Source of the DNA: Candidatus Kariarchaeota archaeon
GTDB lineage: Archaea > Asgardarchaeota > Heimdallarchaeia > Heimdallarchaeales > Kariarchaeaceae
Assembly (NCBI GenBank): GCA_016839545.1
Contig: JAEOUB010000153.1
Coordinates: forward strand, 1 to 7,402
Direction: 5' to 3'
DNA length: 7,402 nt
Positions 1 through 6,250 of the stretch are shown piece by piece. Position 1 is the first letter of the stretch; each line of letters starts with the position of its first letter. The notes beneath the pieces are model-generated. The model saw nothing but the letters and a program-made list of their open reading frames with translations, did not search any database and was not told where the DNA came from. A program made the position numbers and the translations under genes.

Positions 1-424
1 CCTCAATCTCTTGCAAGACGGGTTTATGTCGGTGTATCCCAGCCACACCTATGTCTGAGAAGGCCTTTGCTGCCACCCCAAAGTATTGAAGAGATAGAAG
101 TATCTCTTCCACAATCGGTTGATCAGAAGTTCCCCCCGATAGGATTGCAACTTGAGATTTTTTCTCTTTTGCATTCCAGTCTCTGGTTGATATTACCATT
201 GTCCGGCTATAGGGGTCAACTGTGTGAAAAAGACTATTCTGTGCCACATAGTCTATCACAGAGCTGAATTGTTGACCTACCAATCGTGTTACAAGGACAG
301 TATCCGACTTCTCCAATGATCTCTGGATTGCCAATAGAAGGTCCTTAACAGTTTTAGGTTCTGCAAGAATAGCTTCCGGTATGCCGGTTCTATCTTTTCT
401 GTGATGATCGAAATTCACTGTCAT
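1..424 (-). CDS. larB: LarB, pyridinium-3,5-bisdicarboxylate mononucleotide synthase (N-terminal 141 residues, cut by window edge)
   Basis: LarB carboxylates and hydrolyses nicotinic acid adenine dinucleotide, the first step in making the nickel-pincer nucleotide (NPN) cofactor of lactate racemase and related enzymes. I translated the minus strand from the ATG at 424 to the left edge and found 141 codons with no stop. The N-terminus has the family motif FDHHRKDRTGIPEAIL (residues 5-20). A VTR motif follows near residue 46. The conserved core, resembling AIR carboxylase (PurE), reads AILSGGTSDQPIVEE, and DIGVAGIHRH lies near the cut end. A full LarB is usually about 220-250 residues, so roughly the last third is missing. 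The ATG overlaps the larC TGA in an ATGA arrangement, so the two genes are almost certainly co-transcribed and translationally coupled. No larE or larA is visible; they may lie beyond the left edge. The family call is firm. Which NPN enzyme it serves is unknown. Confidence 0.93.
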   Translation of the reverse strand, partial: MTVNFDHHRKDRTGIPEAILAEPKTVKDLLLAIQRSLEKSDTVLVTRLVGQQFSSVIDYVAQNSLFHTVDPYSRTMVISTRDWNAKEKKSQVAILSGGTSDQPIVEEILLSLQYFGVAAKAFSDIGVAGIHRHKPVLQEIE

Positions 425-1572
425 TGTCTATAAAGCTCCCTGTAGACTATATCTTCCACCTCTAGGACCGTTTTGTTCTCCCGTTCTGCAATTTCTTGGA
501 GATCATCAAATTCCACTTTCATCCGAGCACCATGTTTGACTCTCACCCTGCATTCACCTCCCAACGCTGAGATATTGAGTACTTTCTCTTCAACTTCCCT
601 ATTCCCAATGTGTCGATCTACCCTAAGTACCCTAACTCCAAGTGTGCCTGTCAAGCGGATGATTCTCTCTGCCAATTGATCGATCTCACTTTGTCGACAA
701 AGGACTCGTAGAGTGTACGCAGGTCTGTTCTTCTTCATTATAATTGGAACCATGGAGACATCCAAAGCACCATGATCAAGTAAATCTTGAAAACTTCCAC
801 CCAGTATCTCTCCCGAGACATCATCAAGATTCGTCTCAAGAATTGCAATAGATGACGGTGTGGATACAGTACTACCGAGTTGAAGGCGAAGCATATTCTT
901 TCGGTCGTGAAATTCCTTTGTGCCATACCCTACTCCCTGGGATGTGAACACTACGGAACTTGATTGAGATAAATTACTAGATATCGCTGCAAGTAAAGCA
1001 ACCCCTGTGGGTGTGGCAGCCTCTCCCTCCGGGCCAATGATTGTTGGTAATTCAAATCTCTGCAGGATTTGCCGTGTTGCAGGTGCAGGTACAGGTAGGA
1101 CACCATGCTGTGTCTTCACTGTTCCACTTCCTGTCGCTATAGGGTGAAGGTTGACCTTCTCAATACCCATCCTGTCCATGAGATAGCAAACACTGAAGAT
1201 ATCGAATGCAGTATCAAGAGTACCCAGCTCATGAAGGTGGATGTCTTTTGTTTGATGAACCTCCATCTCGGCCTCGATGAGGATATCTATTGTCTGGATT
1301 GCCATTTTCGAGAATACTGGGGAGAGATTGCTGACAAGAGTTTCTAAGAGTGATCTGAGCTGGTTACCCGTCAGTTTCTGTGTTTCATTTGATAGCTCTA
1401 ATCGTTTTCCAGGCAACACGTTATCCTCAATATGATGTAGAGTGAATTCGAGGTGATGCTCAGTAAAGATCGCTTCGAGATCTCCCGTATCACCTGCCAA
1501 GTCAGCAAGGGCTGCTACCAGCATGTCACCGGATACACCTGCAACTGAGGGGTTGATCTCAAGAACTTTCAC
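421..1572 (-). CDS. larC: LarC, nickel insertion protein for the nickel-pincer cofactor
   Basis: LarC is the CTP-dependent cyclometallase that inserts nickel into the pincer nucleotide, the last step of NPN cofactor synthesis. Numbered from the TTG at 1575 (384 residues), its motifs are VAGVSGDML (11-19), the His-rich IHLHELGTLD (112-121), SGTVKTQHG and LPVPAPAT (150-167), ATPTGVAL (187-194), ETNLDDVSGE (247-256) and MKKNRPAYTL (280-289). The C-terminal segment KHGARMKVEFDDLQEIAE is also typical. Length matches the full-size family (about 400). It is one intact frame, unlike the Lactobacillus larC1/larC2 pair, which needs a programmed frameshift. I prefer the GTG at 1572 over the adjacent TTG at 1575, because homologues begin just before the K-V-L strand. 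A TATA-like box lies about 29 bases upstream and there is no Shine-Dalgarno sequence. The gene heads a larC-larB operon and is divergent from the 2-aminomuconate deaminase gene. Confidence 0.95.
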   Translation of the reverse strand: MKVLEINPSVAGVSGDMLVAALADLAGDTGDLEAIFTEHHLEFTLHHIEDNVLPGKRLELSNETQKLTGNQLRSLLETLVSNLSPVFSKMAIQTIDILIEAEMEVHQTKDIHLHELGTLDTAFDIFSVCYLMDRMGIEKVNLHPIATGSGTVKTQHGVLPVPAPATRQILQRFELPTIIGPEGEAATPTGVALLAAISSNLSQSSSVVFTSQGVGYGTKEFHDRKNMLRLQLGSTVSTPSSIAILETNLDDVSGEILGGSFQDLLDHGALDVSMVPIIMKKNRPAYTLRVLCRQSEIDQLAERIIRLTGTLGVRVLRVDRHIGNREVEEKVLNISALGGECRVRVKHGARMKVEFDDLQEIAERENKTVLEVEDIVYRELYRQ

Positions 1573-1594
1573 CAAGAGAGGATGAAATTCCGCC

Positions 1595-1607
1595 TATAAC
1601 TTATTTT
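1595..1607 (-). promoter_or_regulatory. TATA-like box, probable larC promoter
   Basis: The minus strand reads AAAATAAGTTATA, preceded by the purine-rich TGAAGGAAAAC, which suits an archaeal BRE. The centre lies about 29 bases before the larC GTG, as for a leaderless or nearly leaderless transcript. The same AT-rich patch lies in the gap shared with the divergent deaminase gene. Function is inferred from spacing and composition only. Confidence 0.45.
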
Positions 1608-1634
1608 GTTTTCCTTCACTCTTGATTGACAAAC

Positions 1635-1640
1635 CATATC
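1635..1640 (+). promoter_or_regulatory. Weak TATA-like box before the 2-aminomuconate deaminase gene
   Basis: CATATC sits 24-29 bases before the ATG at 1664, in the run ACAAACCATATCAAG. The spacing fits leaderless archaeal initiation at that ATG and speaks against the upstream TTG at 1622, which would put the box inside the coding region. The match is short, so this is suggestive only. Confidence 0.25.
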
Positions 1641-1663
1641 AAGTTGTAAAAAGCCCAACGTGT

Positions 1664-2083
1664 ATGTTAAACGAGGCAAGACACTCAGATCGTGCACCTC
1701 CAGCAGTTGGTGCATATCCTCATGCACGGGCTGTGGGAGATTTCCTCTACCTCTCAGGGGTGGGACCAAGAAAGAAGGATTCATCTACCATTCCTGGTGT
1801 TGAACTCAATGCGGATGGGACAATCAGCTCCTATGATATTGCAACACAGTGCAAAGCTGTCTTTGAGAATGTCAGGTATATCCTGGAGGACTGTGGCTCA
1901 TCACTTGAGAAGGTGATTGATGTCACTGTATTTCTCACTAACATGAAAGATGACTTTCCAGTATTCAATCCTCTCTACAAGGAATTCTTTGGAGATATAC
2001 AACCTTGCAGGACAACAGTAGAGATCAATGCTCTGCCTACTCCAATTGCAATTGAATTGAAAGTCGTTGCACTTCTTTCCTAG
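1664..2083 (+). CDS. amnD: 2-aminomuconate deaminase (RidA/YjgF family)
   Basis: This enzyme hydrolyses 2-aminomuconate to 4-oxalocrotonate and ammonia, the fourth step from 3-hydroxyanthranilate (AmnD/NbaF in bacteria). It is 139 residues from the ATG at 1664, close to AmnD length. It shows the AmnD subtype pattern rather than that of generic RidA: YPHARAVGDFLYLSG (18-32), then PRKKDSSTIPGVELNADGT (35-53) and YDIATQCKAVFENVRYIL (57-74). The RidA active-site Arg is seen as R116 in CRTTVE, with E131 fifteen residues later, the same spacing as in RidA. An in-frame TTG at 1622 would add 14 residues with no family match, so I reject that start. No clear ribosome binding site is present. The gene is divergent from larC, and its TAG overlaps the stop of the convergent 325-residue protein. 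A generic imine deaminase is the alternative, but the neighbouring ACMSD, AMSDH and HAAO genes make the specific role likely. Confidence 0.88.
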   Translation: MLNEARHSDRAPPAVGAYPHARAVGDFLYLSGVGPRKKDSSTIPGVELNADGTISSYDIATQCKAVFENVRYILEDCGSSLEKVIDVTVFLTNMKDDFPVFNPLYKEFFGDIQPCRTTVEINALPTPIAIELKVVALLS

Positions 2084-3057
2084 TCGTCTATTGCACTTAG
2101 TTTCTCTTTAAGCATCTCTTTGAGTTGATCTTTACTCTTAGGAGCTCCTGTTCTCTCTGGTACCTTCTCCTCTTCCTTCTCAGGTTCAGGATCAACCATT
2201 TTACCTAGACCTTTCTTCAGAAATGCGAGTCGCATCTCCTCGGCAGTAGTCTTCGGTTTCTCATCCTCCTCCGCATCTATTGTTGCTTTCGGCTCATCCT
2301 TGGGTACAGGTGCCAGTTTCACTGCTTGTCTTGGTTCCTGGGTAGGGGTTGGCGCAAGTTTCACCGCTCTTCTTGGTTCACTGGACTTCATCGGAGGTGC
2401 TGAGATTGTGTCAGGTTCTGATAATGTCGGATCAGAAGATCTGTACTCCGGCTCAGGTGCCGATATCTCTGGAGTAGGACTGGAGATCTTGGGTTGCGGA
2501 CTGGAGACAGTTGGCTCTGGAGTCCTCTTCTGCTCCCTCTTAGCCTCTTCATAGATTTCTGTGACTTCTCGAGGTGTGAAATCAAGGATCTCTGAAAGGA
2601 GTCCGAAAAGTTCTCCAAGAATTTCATACATGTTGGACGCATGATCCATGATGAAGAAGGAGATGGAGTCTCCCTGAGATATCTGGGAGAAGATAATCTC
2701 AAAATAGTCAAATTTCAGATGACCCAGTCCATCTTTCTCAATCGTGTCAGGCAATGCCTTGAAGAATACTTCTGGCTCCATCTGAGATACAATCTCGCTC
2801 AGTGTCTGGTAGTCTTCTGCTACTCTTGGATTACGGGATATTGTCATCATTTGGGCTCCTTTGGGATTATACAGGGCAATACCTCCAAGAAACCGGTTAC
2901 CAGTCATGCATGTACCTACCATAGCATAGATAGTTTCGAATGCATCCTGACCAAGCGTGAGCTCATCTATATCGAATTCACAGACATACTCACGTTGTGA
3001 ATTTGAAAAATTCTCGAAAAATTCGGAACCCACAATAGAGACATCGTAGTGGTACAA
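2080..3057 (-). CDS. Unrecognised protein: globular N-terminal domain plus Pro/Ser/Glu-rich disordered tail
   Basis: I do not recognise this 325-residue protein. Residues 1-160 look globular and alternate strands and helices, with hydrophobic stretches such as RFLGGIALYNP (55-65), SISFFIMDHA (131-140) and EILGELFGLLSEIL (145-158). The pattern loosely recalls longin or roadblock folds but is not assignable by eye. Residues 178-222 are low-complexity, with heptad-like units (VSSPQPK, ISSPTPE, ISAPEPE). A perfect-length 14-residue tandem repeat follows at 227-254, then a strongly charged region. The tail ends in two amphipathic helices (about 273-287 and 309-323). There is no signal peptide or membrane segment, so it is probably cytosolic. 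The gene begins 25 bases after the dioxygenase stop on the same strand, so co-transcription is plausible. The first usable codon is TTG at 3057, but it lies inside a good TATA-like box. The GTG at 3033 (317 residues) fits leaderless initiation better, so the start is uncertain. Confidence 0.75.
   Translation of the reverse strand: MYHYDVSIVGSEFFENFSNSQREYVCEFDIDELTLGQDAFETIYAMVGTCMTGNRFLGGIALYNPKGAQMMTISRNPRVAEDYQTLSEIVSQMEPEVFFKALPDTIEKDGLGHLKFDYFEIIFSQISQGDSISFFIMDHASNMYEILGELFGLLSEILDFTPREVTEIYEEAKREQKRTPEPTVSSPQPKISSPTPEISAPEPEYRSSDPTLSEPDTISAPPMKSSEPRRAVKLAPTPTQEPRQAVKLAPVPKDEPKATIDAEEDEKPKTTAEEMRLAFLKKGLGKMVDPEPEKEEEKVPERTGAPKSKDQLKEMLKEKLSAIDD
2296..2379 (-). repeat. Tandem coding repeat, two 14-residue (42-base) units
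   Basis: Within the unrecognised 325-residue protein, residues 227-240 (EPRRAVKLAPTPTQ) and 241-254 (EPRQAVKLAPVPKD) are adjacent copies sharing EPR-x-AVKLAP-x-P. The DNA copies differ at several positions, so this is an old duplication or is kept by selection at protein level. AVKLAP in a Pro-rich setting could be a short linear binding motif; that is inference. Confidence 0.8.
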
Positions 3058-3064
3058 TATAATT
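3056..3064 (-). promoter_or_regulatory. TATA-like box overlapping the TTG start of the 325-residue protein gene
   Basis: The minus strand reads AATTATATT, centred about 27 bases before an in-frame GTG at 3033. It overlaps the TTG at 3057. If it is a real promoter, the 325-residue protein has its own leaderless transcript starting at the GTG, in addition to any read-through from the dioxygenase gene 25 bases upstream. Confidence 0.35.
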
Positions 3065-3082
3065 GTTTAGCTTTCCAAGTTA

Positions 3083-3676
3083 CTAACTTTGACTCGAAAG
3101 ATAGGCATCCATGTCAAATGGGGTGGCATCTTCCATGTATGTACCACATTGACTACAGGTTCTTCGATCTGAGTCAAAGAACTCCTTCATTAGTGGTGGT
3201 AGTTCAGTGACGATATTGTTGAGATCAAACTCCTTGTCCTCCAAAAGATTATTGCAATTCTCACAGTAATAATGCAGATGATCCTTCTCCCCACGGAGTG
3301 CTTTTGCCTCGAGTACCAGTCCCCAAGAACCGGCGGGTCTCTGTGGTGAATGGATTGTCTCTCCAGGCATCAAGAAAATCTCGCCTTCCTTGATAATCGC
3401 ATCATCATTGTAGAGCTTGCCATCCTCTCCTTTTCTCTTCATCTGAAGTACCATGTCACCTTTTACCATGAAGAAGAATTCAGGTCCGCGGAAGTGATAA
3501 TGATAGTCGCGTCGTGAGTTAGGCCCACCTACAGCCATCACAATCCAGTGATCGTCTTCGTAAATCATTTTGTTGCCGACTGGCGGCTTCAAAGTGTCCT
3601 TGTTCTCCTCGAACCATCCTTTCAGGTTAAATACAGGATTTACAGGCATACAATCCACTATTTGCAGTGATTTCAT
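3083..3676 (-). CDS. nbaC: 3-hydroxyanthranilate 3,4-dioxygenase (cupin, with second rubredoxin-like metal site)
   Basis: HAAO is a cytosolic Fe(II) cupin that opens the ring of 3-hydroxyanthranilate with O2, giving 2-amino-3-carboxymuconate semialdehyde (ACMS). ACMS either cyclises to quinolinate for NAD or is decarboxylated for catabolism. The 197-residue product starts at ATG 3676 and carries the signature VGGPNSRRDYHYH (49-61). Putative iron ligands are H59, E66 and H109, the last in HSPQRP. The substrate-binding residues of the bacterial enzyme map to R55, R113 and E123. GDMVLQMKRKG and GEIFLMPGE also match the family. Two CxxC pairs at the C-terminus (C138/C141 and C174/C177) form the rubredoxin-like site typical of bacterial HAAO and absent from animal enzymes. 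The gene is divergent from the CBS protein across a 119-base gap. I saw no convincing TATA box or ribosome binding site for it. Family and reaction are very secure. Confidence 0.96.
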   Translation of the reverse strand: MKSLQIVDCMPVNPVFNLKGWFEENKDTLKPPVGNKMIYEDDHWIVMAVGGPNSRRDYHYHFRGPEFFFMVKGDMVLQMKRKGEDGKLYNDDAIIKEGEIFLMPGETIHSPQRPAGSWGLVLEAKALRGEKDHLHYYCENCNNLLEDKEFDLNNIVTELPPLMKEFFDSDRRTCSQCGTYMEDATPFDMDAYLSSQS

Positions 3677-3795
3677 AAATCTTGTTCAGCTCGAGAGAAA
3701 AGAAGGTCAAATCGTGATGAGATTTCGTAGCAGACTTTGCAGTTCTACCACTATTTCGTCCATATGTCTTTAAGATTGACTGAGAAGGGATAGCT
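3677..3795. promoter_or_regulatory. Divergent intergenic region between HAAO and CBS genes, with a 7-base direct repeat
   Basis: This 119-base gap must hold the promoters for both divergent genes. ATTTCGT occurs at 3722-3728 and again at 3753-3759, 31 bases apart, about three helical turns. That could place two regulator subunits on one DNA face. On the plus side, CTTTAAG at 3768-3774 is centred 25 bases before the CBS GTG. AAGGGA (3785-3790) just before that GTG could act as a weak ribosome binding site. A 7-base repeat can arise by chance, so the operator idea is tentative. Confidence 0.3.
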
Positions 3796-4203
3796 GTGGA
3801 GCCGATTCGAGTCCGGGATATCATGTCTTCCCCAGTGGAGACTATCAGTGGTGATAATCATACCATCAAGGATGCAGCGGTCTTCATGATGCGGAAGAAT
3901 ATTGGCAGCCTGATTGTGATCAAGGCGGATGAGGGGACTTCTATCATCACAGAAAGAGATATTGTTCGGGCAGTGGCGGATGATAACATGGAAGCTGCTG
4001 TTTCGGAATACATGGCTGATCCACTTATCACCATTCACGAAAATTCCCTGATAACAGAGGCATGTGCCTTGATGCTAGAAAACCGTATTCGAAGACTACC
4101 TGCGGTTGATGACGAGGGCCTACTCTCAGGTATTATCAACCTTCGAGATGTCACAATTTCCATTCAGAAGCAGCTACAATCCGCCTCCGATATGGACGAT
4201 TGA
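3796..4203 (+). CDS. Stand-alone tandem CBS-domain protein
   Basis: This 135-residue protein consists almost entirely of two CBS domains, at about residues 5-62 and 68-125. Each begins with a V-x-x-x-M element (VRDIMSSP and VSEYMADP). Each ends with the characteristic (T/L)xRD helix entry (TERDIVRAV at 52-60, NLRDVTISI at 115-123). Such Bateman modules bind adenine nucleotides or related ligands (AMP, ATP, SAM, NAD) and usually regulate a partner. The start is GTG at 3796; no ATG fits without cutting the first CBS domain. A TATA-like box 25 bases upstream suggests leaderless transcription. It lies directly before the ACMS decarboxylase gene on the same strand, with 56 bases between stop and ATG, and is divergent from HAAO. 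A nucleotide-sensing role at the NAD/catabolism branch is attractive but is inference from position alone. Confidence 0.9.
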   Translation: MEPIRVRDIMSSPVETISGDNHTIKDAAVFMMRKNIGSLIVIKADEGTSIITERDIVRAVADDNMEAAVSEYMADPLITIHENSLITEACALMLENRIRRLPAVDDEGLLSGIINLRDVTISIQKQLQSASDMDD

Positions 4204-4227
4204 TCAGACACTGAGCTGTGCCAATTC

Positions 4228-4234
4228 TTTTATT
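4228..4234 (+). promoter_or_regulatory. TATA-like box before the ACMS decarboxylase gene
   Basis: TTTTATT is centred about 29 bases before the ATG at 4260, in the gap after the CBS gene. It supports the ATG at 4260 with leaderless transcription over the in-frame GTG at 4218, which would add 14 residues with no family match and put this box inside the gene. Confidence 0.35.
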
Positions 4235-4259
4235 CTCAGACTTCAATCATTATTTAATC

Positions 4260-5264
4260 ATGAGTAGCAACTTCTTCAAGGTGGATATGCATGCCCACAT
4301 TCTCCCTCGAGATATCCCCGATTGGAAATCTGCATTTGGTTATGGTGGATTTATCACTCTAGACCATTACAAAGATGATTATGCACGGATGATGCTGGAT
4401 GACGGGACGTTCTTCAGGGATATTCATAAGAATACCTGGGACATTCCTACAAGGATCAATGATATGGATCAGGCTGATGTCAATGTCCAGGTACTATCCA
4501 CAGTACCCGTGATGTTCTCTTATTGGGCACAACCAGAACATTCCGTTCAGGTCTCTCAATTTCTCAATGATGATGTAGCCTCTTCCATATCTCAGGCACC
4601 CGATCGGTTTATCGGACTTGCTACTCTGCCAATGAACACTCCATCGGATGCAGTCACAGAGCTAGAGAGAGCAATCACCGAACTGGATATGCAGGGGATA
4701 ATCCTCGGTTCCCACATCAATGACATGAACTTGGATCATCCGGATTTTCATCCCATCTACGAGAAGGCAGAGGAACTGGATGCAGCAATCTTTGTGCATC
4801 CCTGGGATATGCCATGGAGGACTCAACCCTTCTGGGCAGGATGGCTGGTTGGCATGCCTGCAGAAACCTCGAAAACAATTGGCGATCTCATATTCGGAGG
4901 GATTATGGATACCTTCCCCAAACTCAGGTTCGCATTTGCCCACTGTGGTGGCTCGTTTGCTGGTACTATTGGTCGTATAGAGCATGGGTTCAATGTCCGA
5001 CCGGATCTCTTCCCTGCCAGAGATCGTAATCCACGAAACTATCTTGGAAAATTCTATGTAGACACACTCACTGCCGATCCTGTCGCATTGCGATACAATA
5101 TGTCAATCTTTGGCGAGGATTCAGTTCTCCTTGGAAGCGACTATCCCTTCCCATTGGGTGAGCACCATCCGGGCCTGATGGTGGAAAATATGGATCTTAC
5201 GGATGAAACCAAACAAGCCATACTGGCAGATAATGTCTACAGGTGGCTTGGAATCAAACGCTAA
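4260..5264 (+). CDS. nbaD: 2-amino-3-carboxymuconate-6-semialdehyde decarboxylase (ACMSD, amidohydrolase family)
   Basis: ACMSD is a zinc amidohydrolase-fold decarboxylase that turns ACMS into 2-aminomuconate semialdehyde, diverting carbon away from quinolinate and NAD. From ATG 4260 the product is 334 residues, almost equal to human ACMSD (336). Visible metal ligands are H11 and H13 (DMHAHILP), H180 (FVHPWDM) and D294 (GSDYPFPLGE). H228 in FAHCGG matches the catalytic His. FGYGG (26-30), FFR (R53) and STVPVMFSYWA (80-90) also match, as does LVGMPAET (196-203). By recall, these blocks read closer to animal ACMSD than to the Pseudomonas enzyme. The TAA stop directly abuts the stop of the convergent EamA transporter with no base between. 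The gene may be read with the CBS gene upstream, but a TATA-like box suggests its own promoter. The assignment is very secure. Confidence 0.97.
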   Translation: MSSNFFKVDMHAHILPRDIPDWKSAFGYGGFITLDHYKDDYARMMLDDGTFFRDIHKNTWDIPTRINDMDQADVNVQVLSTVPVMFSYWAQPEHSVQVSQFLNDDVASSISQAPDRFIGLATLPMNTPSDAVTELERAITELDMQGIILGSHINDMNLDHPDFHPIYEKAEELDAAIFVHPWDMPWRTQPFWAGWLVGMPAETSKTIGDLIFGGIMDTFPKLRFAFAHCGGSFAGTIGRIEHGFNVRPDLFPARDRNPRNYLGKFYVDTLTADPVALRYNMSIFGEDSVLLGSDYPFPLGEHHPGLMVENMDLTDETKQAILADNVYRWLGIKR

Positions 5265-6167
5265 TCAGAGGATATACCAAAGACCAACAATGGTTAGGAT
5301 TGTACCCACAACTGTCTTCAATCCTATTCGTTCACGTAACCAGAAGAGTGCAATGGGTAGTGCAAACAGAGGACCGGTAGAGAAGAGAATTGCAGACCTT
5401 GAGGCTCCTATTGCCTGAACTGATAGAACTAGGAAATATGAGGAAAAGTATGTACCGAGGAGACCCGCAAGCAGGATGAGTAGCTTCATCTTTCCAGAAG
5501 TTTGACTCACACGAGTGCCGAACTCTGGTAGACTCTCTCTTGGGTTTATTGTCACTAAAAGTGCGAGGCTGACCGCTGCAATAGGTAACCGAATGGAATT
5601 GGCAACAACTGGATTGATGTTCTCTGTGCCAAGAGTGATGAATACAACTCCCAGCGAGTATGACAGAGTGGCAATCAGGGTATACACCAGCCCTTTTGCA
5701 CGGTTACTTTCCTCCTCCTCTGTATCCACGGGGTCAATCTTGTCAAGTGACAGGAGGATCACTCCTGGAATGAGCAGAAGAGAACCAAGTAGAAGTTGAG
5801 GTGTGACAAGCTCCTCAAGAAACAGCACCGCAATCACCACCGTCAGATACGGATAGGTATTGACAAGTGGTGTTGCAATTTTTATTCCTAATTTGTTCTG
5901 TGCCTCAAAGAATGAAGTATCACCGATGACAACATTGAAAATGACAGATAAGGCAAGATACAGCAGGATGAGGCCACTGATACCCCAGATCTGAGATGTA
6001 TAACCACCGATGAGCAAGTGTGCTACAAATATTATTGCTCCAATTAAAACTCTCACAAAATTAAGCTGTGCTGGTGTACCAATTGTGTTGAGGTACTTCA
6101 TAATCGAGGAACTAAAGGCGAAAGTTGCAGCACTGGTCAATGCAAAAATGTCACCTATCTCGACCAT
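5265..6167 (-). CDS. EamA/DMT-superfamily transporter, ten predicted membrane segments
   Basis: This 300-residue inner-membrane protein has the DMT pattern of two five-helix EamA repeats. Hydrophobic stretches lie at about 7-24, 33-53, 61-85, 98-117 and 121-140, then 158-178, 186-207, 229-250, 258-276 and 282-300. An acidic cytoplasmic loop (DPVDTEEEE, about 145-153) separates the halves. The first half ends in FLEELVTPQLLLGSLLLIPGV. The second ends in WLRERIGLKTVVGTILTIVG, the usual EamA end motif with its conserved Glu. The family moves amino acids, nucleotide sugars and other metabolites, and substrate cannot be read from sequence. Position between the ACMSD and AMSDH genes makes an aromatic compound such as tryptophan, kynurenine or anthranilate a reasonable guess. 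The start is ATG 6167. A TATA-like box 25 bases upstream and no ribosome binding site suggest a leaderless mRNA. Family is secure, substrate unknown. Confidence 0.92.
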   Translation of the reverse strand: MVEIGDIFALTSAATFAFSSSIMKYLNTIGTPAQLNFVRVLIGAIIFVAHLLIGGYTSQIWGISGLILLYLALSVIFNVVIGDTSFFEAQNKLGIKIATPLVNTYPYLTVVIAVLFLEELVTPQLLLGSLLLIPGVILLSLDKIDPVDTEEEESNRAKGLVYTLIATLSYSLGVVFITLGTENINPVVANSIRLPIAAVSLALLVTINPRESLPEFGTRVSQTSGKMKLLILLAGLLGTYFSSYFLVLSVQAIGASRSAILFSTGPLFALPIALFWLRERIGLKTVVGTILTIVGLWYIL

Positions 6168-6186
6168 AGCCTGCCAACAGGTGATT

Positions 6187-6197
6187 ACTATTAGAAA
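6187..6197 (-). promoter_or_regulatory. TATA-like box, probable promoter of the EamA transporter gene
   Basis: The minus strand reads TTTCTAATAGT, centred about 25 bases before the transporter ATG at 6167. That is the spacing expected for an archaeal leaderless transcript. It lies in the 113-base divergent gap shared with the TerB-like gene. Confidence 0.4.
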
Positions 6198-6250
6198 TGG
6201 TCGCTTCGGAACAGTAAGGCAGTATTACCCCAAAGGTGTGGTAGGAAAAA

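Noticed and set aside
421..1572. Programmed frameshift in larC, as in Lactobacillus
   Set aside because: The frame is intact from the N-terminal SGDM motif to the C-terminal domain, so no frameshift is needed.
1622..1663. TTG at 1622 as the deaminase start
   Set aside because: The added residues do not resemble AmnD, and the ATG at 1664 gives the usual family length.
2300..2554. 84-codon plus-strand open frame rich in Gly, Ser and Val
   Set aside because: It is the antisense of the Pro/Ser/Glu-rich tail of the 325-residue protein. Low-complexity coding sequence often leaves its complement open, and the frame has no promoter or domain of its own.
4218..4259. GTG at 4218 as the ACMSD start
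   Set aside because: The extra 14 residues have no counterpart in the family. The ATG at 4260 gives almost exactly the usual length and has a TATA-like box at the right distance.
4662..4985. 107-codon minus-strand open frame opposite ACMSD
   Set aside because: It lies wholly inside a secure, highly conserved enzyme gene and has no recognisable domain.
6170..6181. Small inverted repeat CCTG-CCAA-CAGG just before the EamA start
   Set aside because: A 4-base stem is too short to support a hairpin or an operator call.
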